Below, piece after piece: positions 6,801-10,798 of a stretch of DNA of 10,798 bases. The position numbers and the translations under genes are program-made. Below the pieces are notes generated by a model that did no database searches, had not been told where the DNA came from, and saw only the letters and a list, made by a program, of their open reading frames with translations. How positions within the stretch are numbered: the stretch's first letter is position 1; each line of letters starts with the position of its first letter. Source of the DNA: Saccoglossus kowalevskii (taxonomy: Eukaryota; Hemichordata; Enteropneusta; Harrimaniidae); contig NW_003133369.1 of assembly GCF_000003605.2 (NCBI RefSeq), forward strand, positions 132,566-143,363. The letters run 5' to 3'.

Positions 6801-8346
6801 GCGGTTACCTGAGTACCCCCTCTATGTGACATGTTTAGAAGTATATATTGCTTGTTTTGAAACAATTTGCATTGTCATTGATTTCCACAACATTTTTACA
6901 ATGATTTAACAAAAATTTTCACACACAAAATTTATACATTTTATTATAGTATTATTTACCTATCATCAAAATTTACAAGAATAAAATTATTTGATCGAAA
7001 ACAACTAGGGGACCCTGAACATAAAAATTCTGCAAAAGTAGGAGTAGACATTTGACTTGGACAGTCACTAATACAATCATGTGCAGTATTCATTGTTGGA
7101 ATGCACAATCAGGTTGTTTTTTTTGAAAACTGAGTGCTAACAGAGTCTGTGTTTTTTTTCTGTTTTCTTCACAGTTCAGTATCTGGTTGTACGCTGTCTT
7201 GATACTGATCAGAGCAATATGCAAGTCAGTTATGCAAAGCACTGGAAAAAGAGACGTCCTTTGAATGTTGGTCATCGTGGGAGTGGCATATCACATGATT
7301 CCAGCTTAGCAGAGTAAGTATGATGTTAGTTCCCAATTTTGATTGAGGCTGGAATTCAGGACTTGTTATAGATTTTTATATTTGTCAAGTTTATCTGTTT
7401 CGATCTTGCATTTAACTCGATGCTTTCCAACGATGCTGAGAACCATAGTGTGAAATATATTTTCTATCAGGATCAAACTCAAAGCGTGCACTGCTTATTT
7501 GGTGATGTTTGCTGAGAAAATTGCTGCTGTATGTTCTGGTGTTACAACATTGAAAACTATTAATTCACACACCCTAATATCTAATTATTAAATGTATCTT
7601 TTGAATATGTAATGCTCCAAAAAAAGTTTAAAATTGTATCTTTTTAGTTCACTCTCTTTATGCATGTTATTGCATGGAATTCAGTATTATCAGAGAAATA
7701 TAAAAATAACATATTGCAAAACTTTACAAACACGCATGTAAACTCCTGTTGAGATAGAGTGCTACACAGAAGTAAAAATATTATGACAGTTATTTCTTCA
7801 TTTCATGTCATAAGGATAAAAGAAAAAGAAATAAAAATGTGGGGTCTTCGTACTCTGATCAGAGAAAATCGATGTACAAAATGGAGTGAAAATAAAATTT
7901 TGTTTTGTTTTAGGGCATTTTACTATGATTGTTTCGTATGGCTCGGACATACATGTATCTTAATATCTCAAAAATTAGTTTTCAATGTGGTTTATGGAAA
8001 CCGCTGCTAAAATGGCATTTTTTGCATATTATTTAACAATTTTTATCAAAAATCAGATTAACAGTGAACCAAAATACATGTACTGTGAACTAATACCAAA
8101 AAGAATAATTGTAGACAGATTTTGAAACAAAATATTGCTACCGCCATATGCGCTAATGTAAAAAAATAGGTGGGAGGAGAAATAGTTTTGTTCTGATAAA
8201 ATGCTGTTGTGTATATAAATATATATACCTGTGTGACGGATGAAAAATCTGTAACACAAATCTGTTGATTTAACAGGTTCCCTGCTCTGCATTTAGCACC
8301 GGTAAAAGAGAATACCATAGCTTCTTTTCAGTCTGCTGCATCTTGT
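646..8346 (+). CDS. GPCPD1: GPCPD1-like glycerophosphocholine phosphodiesterase, six internal exons, partial at both ends
   Basis: In animals GPCPD1 (GDE5) is a cytosolic enzyme that splits glycerophosphocholine into choline and glycerol 3-phosphate. Joining 646-800, 1189-1230, 1464-1906, 4034-4217, 7175-7313 and 8277-8346 gives 1,033 nt with no internal stop: one leftover base, then 344 codons. All five internal junctions agree in phase. Residues 1-52 are the C-terminal half of a CBM20 domain (IEYRY, VHQWE), 53-66 a linker, 67-300 the conserved middle region with motif GWLTRQSEV, and 301-344 the start of the GDPD domain (PLNVGHRGSG, then KENTIASF). The order matches human GPCPD1 as I remember it, including SGWLTCQTE, LDVGHRG and QENTIASL. 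The vertebrate protein has about 670 residues, so roughly the N-terminal 50 and the C-terminal half are outside the window. The family call is firm. Orthology and activity are inferred. Confidence 0.88.
801..1188 (+). other. Intron 1 (388 bp)
   Basis: It starts GTAAGTTGATAG and ends TTTATTGCAG. It is AT-rich with a short (CA)5 run at 1121-1131. Small open frames occur on both strands but none resembles a protein family. No repeat element or RNA gene was recognised. Confidence 0.8.
1189..1230 (+). CDS. GPCPD1: GPCPD1 42-nt microexon: linker after the CBM20 domain
   Basis: This small exon lies between TTTATTGCAG and GTAAGTTGAT. It supplies two bases of a glycine codon, 13 full codons (SEYFEDGGEFGVY) and one base of an asparagine codon. 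It aligns without a gap to SEIIIDDGQFGIH, which follows the CBM20 domain in human GPCPD1. That alignment is the main evidence that so short an exon is real. Both flanking introns are phase 1, so skipping it would keep the frame. Whether it is ever skipped cannot be told from DNA. Confidence 0.84.
1231..1463 (+). other. Intron 2 (233 bp)
   Basis: It starts GTAAGTTGATAC and ends TTTTTCACTTAG. No feature other than the splice signals was recognised. Its first 16 bases are almost identical to those of intron 1. Confidence 0.8.
1464..1906 (+). CDS. GPCPD1: GPCPD1 exon: middle region with a variable basic/serine loop
   Basis: The acceptor is TTTTCACTTAG at 1463 and the donor is GTAAGT at 1907. Phase 1 in and 0 out gives 147 full codons. 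The exon opens with GEEKINRGWLTRQSEVLLYF, matching the human segment SGWLTCQTEIRLRLHY that follows the CBM20 linker. Codons 133-168 of the window peptide form a low-complexity stretch rich in K, R, S, P and Q (EKQRKKRRP, then repeated SP pairs), probably a disordered loop. The human protein also has a lysine-rich, poorly conserved stretch here. The end (VFSTQTYYPESL) corresponds to human YSIQTMEPDNL. This region has no assigned fold that I know of. An ATG at 1436 is upstream of the acceptor and is not a start. Confidence 0.88.
2159..2182. repeat. Perfect 12-bp tandem duplication
   Basis: TCAGGACCCACT occurs twice head to tail (2159-2170, 2171-2182). Just downstream CTCAGCT (2181-2187) is mirrored by AGCTGAG (2210-2216). 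Probably a local slippage event with no known function. Confidence 0.9.
2823..3167. mobile_element. 345-bp non-autonomous element with TTAA flanks (piggyBac-type candidate)
   Basis: The ends are perfect inverted repeats: TTAAAGGGGAACCG at 2823-2836 and CGGTTCCCCTTTAA at 3154-3167. If the outer TTAA on each side is the target duplication, the element proper begins AGGGGAACCG. TTAA duplications are characteristic of piggyBac transposons, but the termini differ from the usual piggyBac CCC start, so the superfamily is uncertain. It contains no coding frame and includes a (TA)6 run at 3027-3039. Confidence 0.75.
3225..3659. mobile_element. 435-bp MITE-like element with inverted repeats of about 90 bp
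   Basis: The left arm 3225-3311 runs from TGTAGCAACA to CATCATCTGAAA. The right arm 3565-3659 runs from TTTCAGATGATG to TGTTGCTACA. Blocks match in order when one arm is reversed and complemented: TGTAGCAACA, AGTTAAAATT, ATTCTCTAAAAGTTACTA and ACATCATCTGAAA, with small indels between. The 250-bp centre has no coding frame. The target duplication is unclear. A transcript across it could fold into a long imperfect hairpin. Confidence 0.75.
4034..4217 (+). CDS. GPCPD1: GPCPD1 exon: middle region before the catalytic domain
   Basis: The acceptor is TTCATTCATTAG at 4033 and the donor is GTATGT at 4218, the only donor here that is not GTAAGT. Phase 0 in and 1 out gives 61 full codons: AFTIEVFEYH, a serine-rich stretch (SSSSFSTSP) and YLGVAHLLPRNF, ending PVGELT. 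It aligns with human LELIFDFFEED, then GTACLLSS and KTIGKVRVDY, and joins the neighbouring exons without loss. Similarity is weaker than in the flanking exons, so the call rests on position, frame and the VFEY and LGVAHLL matches. Confidence 0.82.
4394..4740. repeat. Degenerate two-copy direct repeat, period about 166 bp
   Basis: GGTCCAAAA starts both copies of the clearest block (4439 and 4605). It is followed in each by TTTTTGGT plus an A-rich stretch, then by ATGTATGCTGCAT in the first and ATGTGCTGCATCA in the second. Weaker matches before and after (CTGGCCAT versus CTGTCCAT) suggest a unit of about 166 bp. A further GGTCCAAAAA occurs near 4847. Its origin is unknown. Confidence 0.55.
4981..5359. 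mobile_element. Pearl/helentron-associated type element, short copy
   Basis: The subterminal inverted repeats are perfect: TAGCTCCGCTGT at 4983-4994 and ACAGCGGAGCTA at 5324-5335. The left end folds as an imperfect hairpin (4984-5014). The right end carries a second hairpin (CAGCC, loop GATA, GGCTG at 5339-5352) followed by CTTGTTT. The middle is a tandem repeat: one full 157-bp unit from 5065 and a final partial unit from 5222. This layout matches helentron-associated elements and the pearl elements of bivalves, whose core is also a tandem repeat of roughly 160 bp. It encodes no protein and would depend on another element's enzyme. The exact outer ends are uncertain by a few bases. Confidence 0.75.
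5772..6043. repeat. Palindromic element cluster built on GTGAGAAT
   Basis: GTGAGAAT-type motifs alternate in orientation: TGTGAGAAT near 5772, ATTCTCATC near 5815, GGTGAGAAT at 5832-5840 and ATTCTCACC at 6035-6043. Inside, ATTAAAGTGG...ACGCATGCGT (5851-5884) is mirrored imperfectly by ACGCATGCGC...GCTTTAAT (5985-6017). This looks like a MITE-like foldback of about 210 bp (5832-6043) beside a smaller hairpin (5772-5826). No target duplication or coding frame was identified. Confidence 0.6.
7175..7313 (+). CDS. GPCPD1: GPCPD1 exon: start of the GDPD catalytic domain with the HRG motif
   Basis: The acceptor follows a long pyrimidine tract (CTTCACAG at 7174) and the donor is GTAAGT at 7314. Phase 1 in and 2 out gives 45 full codons. 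QYLVVRCL continues the middle region (human VRVDYIIIKP). KHWKKRRPLNVGHRGSG matches human KYWKPRIPLDVGHRGAG almost residue for residue. The CAT at 7273-7275 encodes the catalytic histidine of the GDPD signature HRG, followed by its arginine. In the GDPD family these residues bind the phosphodiester and start hydrolysis in a TIM barrel. This is the most diagnostic exon in the window. Confidence 0.93.
7314..8276 (+). other. Intron 5 (963 bp)
   Basis: It starts GTAAGTATG and ends TTGATTTAACAG. The sequence is AT-rich, with two perfect TACATGTA octamers (7950-7957, 8075-8082) and a TA-rich patch near 8211-8228. Small open frames on both strands look random. No mobile element or RNA gene was recognised. 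Confidence 0.78.
8277..8346 (+). CDS. GPCPD1: GPCPD1 exon: GDPD domain segment with the ENT motif
   Basis: The acceptor is TTTAACAG at 8276 and the donor is GTAAGT at 8347. Phase 2 in and 0 out gives 23 full codons. KENTIASFQSAASC matches human QENTIASLRNAASH. The GAG at 8308-8310 encodes the glutamate of the ENT motif, which in GDPD enzymes is a ligand of the catalytic metal ion. The next expected segment (human GAAFVEFDVHL, with the further acidic metal ligands and the VVYHD motif) does not appear in the remaining 2.45 kb, so it lies beyond the window. Confidence 0.9.
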
Positions 8347-8441
8347 GTAAGTACTCTACGTTTGATACTTCACTTGTCACCATATTGGTGCCAATTGTAA
8401 AGGATACTTCAAAATTGTAATCAAATTTGCTCTATTAATAG

Positions 8442-8828
8442 TACCGTAAAATCTGTATTAGAAGCGGTACCTCTAAAATACTGTAAAATACTTTATTTTC
8501 GTCTGGAATCAATTTTCGCTATTTTCGCTGCAGGAATGACTCAGTGAAAATAAAATCCAGCAAATATACCCTTTTTCCTATATTTTACATTCAACTCGTC
8601 AAAAATCAGTGAAAATAAATTCCATACAAAACACCTAAAATGTCTTTTCAGCGAAAATTAATTCCAGCTAAAATAAAGTATTCTACAGTAAGTCGCACCC
8701 ATTCTTTTTGAATAATTGAGAACCAAACATTTCTCATATGTGTAGATGCTCTAATAGAAGCCGTATCCCCACTGTTGCATTGTACCATTTTAATATAAGC
8801 CGCAGCTTCTAATGCAGATTTTACAGTA
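8442..8828. mobile_element. Outer MITE split by a nested insertion
   Basis: The ends are 24-bp inverted repeats with two mismatches: TACCGTAAAATCTGTATTAG then AAGC at 8442-8465, and GCTTCTAATGCAGATTTTAC then AGTA at 8805-8828. Without the inserted 8479-8690 element it would be about 175 bp. An internal motif, CTCTAATAGAAGCCG (8749-8763), repeats part of the terminal sequence. It contains no coding frame. Confidence 0.72.
8479..8690. mobile_element. 212-bp inner MITE with inverted repeats of about 42 bp, candidate TA target site
   Basis: The left arm 8479-8520 begins TACTGTAAAATACTTTATTT. The right arm 8649-8690 ends TAAAGTATTCTACAGTA. Reversed and complemented, the arms agree at about nine positions in ten. 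If the outer TA on each side is the target duplication, the element proper runs CTGTA...TACAG, as expected for a Tc1/mariner-class passenger. The motif CAGTGAAAATAAA recurs inside. A decayed relative is at 111-216. Confidence 0.78.
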
Positions 8829-8923
8829 TATACACTCATGTACTTTGAAAAAGGGTTTGTATGGTCGCAGTGGGTAACAATTTAATGATTTGGTATACAA
8901 CAAATGCGATATTCAGTTTATAT

Positions 8924-8944
8924 GTGCATCTATTGCAGATGCAC
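8924..8944. repeat. Perfect 8-bp hairpin
   Basis: GTGCATCT (8924-8931) and AGATGCAC (8937-8944) flank the loop ATTGC. It is followed by TTCTAATAGAG and TACGGTAAAG, which resemble the ends of the outer MITE at 8442-8828. It may be a fragment of the same family. Confidence 0.6.
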
Positions 8945-9191
8945 TTCTAATAGAGTCAATACGGTAAAGGATTTTATTAATTTCTATAAATTTCGCAATA
9001 GCTCAGTTTTTTTGCTATTTTGATGCATCAAGGGCTTTCAATAAGGTAAATCTTTGAATCTTTTTTTCCCCGAAAGCTTCTAAAGGGGAATATACTTATT
9101 TTTATAGCTAGTGCTGGTTGTCTGGTATAGAAATAAATTATTTTCTGTGGTGGATTAACATTTTGAACAGCCACCACCATTATTGACGATT

Positions 9192-9285
9192 CACTCCGCT
9201 AGGATTGCCCTCATAATCACTTTTGTTGGCGATCCTCTCCACTAGGATTGCCCTTATACAACGTGTAATCACTTCTGTGGCGCTG
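9192..9285. repeat. Two-copy tandem repeat, offset 43 bp
   Basis: CTAGGATTGCCCT starts at 9199 and again at 9242. Each copy continues into AATCACTT and GGCG (TTTTGTTGGCG and CTGTGGCG), and the second carries an extra ATACAACGTGT-like insert of about 11 bp. Origin unknown. Confidence 0.7.
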
Positions 9286-9329
9286 TGTGTGTGATTTTCA
9301 GTGTTTTCACGTATTATTACTTCTATGAT

Positions 9330-9450
9330 TTTTTTGGCTTGGCCGATTTTGCTCAAACTTGGCAGAAAAGTCACACCTTCACTCTAGTTAGGTTAAAAAA
9401 TCTGGAAACAAATTTTGGCCCATTGTTTCCATGGCAACAGCCAAAAAACT
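9330..9450. repeat. Probable interior of a molluscan-type interspersed repeat
   Basis: GGCCGATTTTGCTCAAACTT followed by GGCAGAAAAGTC, then TTTCCATGGCAACAGCC, resembles the interior of the abundant interspersed repeats with AGCTCACC-type ends found in mollusc genomes, as I recall them. It abuts the pearl-like element that starts near 9455. The identification is by remembered resemblance only. Confidence 0.4.
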
Positions 9451-9454
9451 GATT

Positions 9455-10110
9455 TTTAGCTCCGCTGTCGACTTTGAGTGATTGTCCGTCGTCGTCCGTG
9501 TCAATGTTTTACTTTTTCGACTTCTTCTTGAAAACTACAAGCCTGAATGCTTTGATATTTACTGTATATGTACCTTGGGTAGACCTCTCTTAGATTTGTT
9601 CATTTCATGATGATATCTTCAATTCTCTAATTTTGGTGAATATTTTTGGTAAAAAATGATATTTTCAACTTCTTGTTAAAAACCGCAAGTGCAATTGCTT
9701 TAATATTACATATACAGGTACTACATGTGGACCTCTCTCAGATTTGTTCATTTTGTAATGATATCTTCAATTCTCTAATTTTGGTGAATATTTTGGTTAT
9801 AAAGTGATATTTTTGACTTCTTGTTGAAAACCGCAAGTCCAATTGCTTTGTTATTACATGTATAGTTACTACATGTGGTTCTAACTCAGATTTGTTCATT
9901 TCATGATGATATCTTAAATTCTCTAATTTTGATGAATATTTTTGTAATTTTTGGTAAAAGGTGATATTTCCCACTTCTTGTTGAAAACCGAAAGTCTGAA
10001 TGTTTAGATACTATACATTTTGTTCATTTTCTAATGATATCTTCTGTTCTTTATTTGAAATGTGCATTGCTATAACAGCAGAGCTATCTCAGCCGAGAGG
10101 CTGCTTGTGT
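9455..10110. mobile_element. Pearl/helentron-associated type element, long copy
   Basis: Same family as the copy at 4981-5359. The left subterminal repeat TAGCTCCGCTGT is at 9457-9468. The right one, ACAGCAGAGCTA at 10075-10086, has one mismatch. The 3' hairpin CAGCC, loop GAGA, GGCTG lies at 10090-10103. The array has three full units, from 9518 (148 bp), 9666 (148 bp) and 9814 (157 bp), plus the partial last unit from 9971 that the other copy also has. The 21 bp that form the right arm of the 5' hairpin are missing. A 104-codon open frame starting at 10000 crosses its right end and is not a gene. Confidence 0.78.
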
Positions 10111-10798
10111 TATAAACCGACAAAAGCTTTCACGTTCATGTTCTACCATGACAGCAGCCAAAAACATGTTGCTTGCTTTTTGAGCCGAGCAGATCGCCAA
10201 CCAGCCTACCTGCTTGTATTCAGTATGTGTGTGGATGGGTTGCGTTGCGTGATTAGGCAAGTTGGTTATTTGGACAGTCAGTGCATGAACCACCTATTAT
10301 ATGCACACGTCTAAAAAACGCTGATGTTAATACTGTTGTTTTGTTGTGCAAATATTAGCTAATCTGCTGAATTGTCTGCTCGCGTTCTCACTTAGTAAAA
10401 ACACCGGTGTTTTGTGCCCTCAATGAATCATATCACAGAAAGGTCAATAAACGAATGGAAATGTCAGTCAACAAAGTGGTGTCCCCGCTGGTAAATGCGT
10501 TTGCTTTGTTCCTGTTTTCCCGTGTGTTTTAAGCTAGAGATTTTGTTAGGTCGAACATGACCAAGAAATGATCGGTTCATGTTCATGCTGTATGAATAGC
10601 GTAACAATATACCCAGCATCCCGAGCGATTGGATTTGACAACAAGGAAATTACTGGTGTGACACACGGCACATTGCGTTGTGCAAGAGCCAGTGTGACAA
10701 TGGCGTTTAGGATCTGGTCCACCCCTTTTATGTCGGTGTCAAAAACGCAGACAGCGTATTCTGTTCATACACACATTTTAACAACCTACTCAAATAAA
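10111..10798. other. Unassigned, less AT-rich stretch with open frames on both strands
   Basis: Composition is visibly less AT-rich than the rest of the intron. A plus-strand frame is open for 83 codons from 10550 to the window end, containing ATG at 10568 and the segment MAFRIWSTPFMSVSKTQT. A minus-strand frame is open for 72 codons at 10549-10764, containing VDQILNAIVTLALAQRNV. A perfect 16-bp palindrome AAAACACCGGTGTTTT is at 10398-10413. None of this matches the GDPD domain or any family I can name. It may be part of a further repeat, or an exon of another gene. Confidence 0.4.

Larger units (their letters stand above)
4218..7174 (+). other. Intron 4 (2,957 bp) with repeats
   Basis: It starts GTATGTGT and ends in a strong polypyrimidine tract before CTTCACAG. 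Contents are a degenerate 166-bp direct repeat near 4394-4740, a pearl/helentron-like element at about 4981-5359, and a palindromic cluster at 5772-6043. From 6050 to 7150 the sequence is AT-rich with several overlapping short open frames in different registers, none resembling a known protein. I see no gene or structured element there. Confidence 0.8.
8347..10798 (+). other. Last visible intron (at least 2,452 bp), open at the window end
   Basis: It starts GTAAGTACTC, and no GDPD coding segment follows. Contents are a nested MITE pair (8442-8828), a short perfect hairpin at 8924-8944, a 43-bp tandem repeat near 9199, an interspersed-repeat remnant at about 9330-9450, a second pearl-like element (9455-10110) and a less AT-rich unassigned stretch (10111-10798). 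From 8945 to 9190 I see nothing specific. Confidence 0.75.

Noticed and set aside
8053-8318. Overlapping minus-strand frames of 79 and 86 codons
   Set aside because: They run antisense across the exon at 8277-8346 and are hydrophobic only through AT-rich composition.
9146-9179. TGTGGTGG / CCACCACCA stem as a terminator or structured RNA
   Set aside because: A short GT/CA-type stem with a 15-base loop and no context. In animal intron DNA this has no expected meaning.
10000-10314. 104-codon plus-strand frame
   Set aside because: It begins inside the pearl-like element, crosses its 3' end and has no family resemblance. The opposite strand is also open here, which suggests composition rather than coding.
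10793-10798. AATAAA at the window end as a polyadenylation signal
   Set aside because: The gene frame is incomplete here, the hexamer is common in AT-rich sequence, and nothing downstream can be seen.

Overview
The window is animal nuclear DNA. It holds the middle part of one plus-strand, intron-split gene, and the introns are full of non-autonomous mobile elements. The organism is probably a marine invertebrate. The spaced exons with GTAAGT donors and pyrimidine-tract acceptors rule out a prokaryote, the sequence is AT-rich, and two copies of a hairpin-ended element with a central minisatellite resemble the pearl/helentron-associated elements known from bivalves. A mollusc or other lophotrochozoan is my best guess. 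A hemichordate or lancelet cannot be excluded.

Gene: six exons (646-800, 1189-1230, 1464-1906, 4034-4217, 7175-7313, 8277-8346) join in one continuous frame of 344 whole codons, with matching intron phases throughout (incoming 2, then 1, 1, 0, 1, 2, and outgoing 0). The predicted protein follows vertebrate GPCPD1 (GDE5), glycerophosphocholine phosphodiesterase, in order: C-terminal half of a CBM20 starch-binding domain, a conserved linker, a middle region with a variable basic/serine-rich loop, then the start of the GDPD catalytic domain with its HRG and ENT motifs. The gene is open at both ends. The start codon and first half of CBM20 lie before base 1. The rest of the catalytic domain lies beyond base 10798, because the last 2.45 kb is intron.

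Introns: intron 3 (1907-4033) carries two adjacent inverted-repeat elements, one flanked by TTAA (2823-3167) and one with arms of about 90 bp (3225-3659). Intron 4 (4218-7174) carries a degenerate 166-bp direct repeat, a short pearl-like element (about 4981-5359) and a cluster of palindromes built on GTGAGAAT (5772-6043). The last intron carries one MITE nested in another (8442-8828), a 43-bp tandem repeat, and a second pearl-like element with a longer tandem array (about 9455-10110). A decayed relative of the nested MITE lies at 111-216. From about 10110 to the end the sequence is less AT-rich and has long open frames on both strands that I could not identify.

No RNA gene, CRISPR array, promoter or polyadenylation site could be supported. 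No undescribed biological system is evident. The most unusual content is the repeat architecture.
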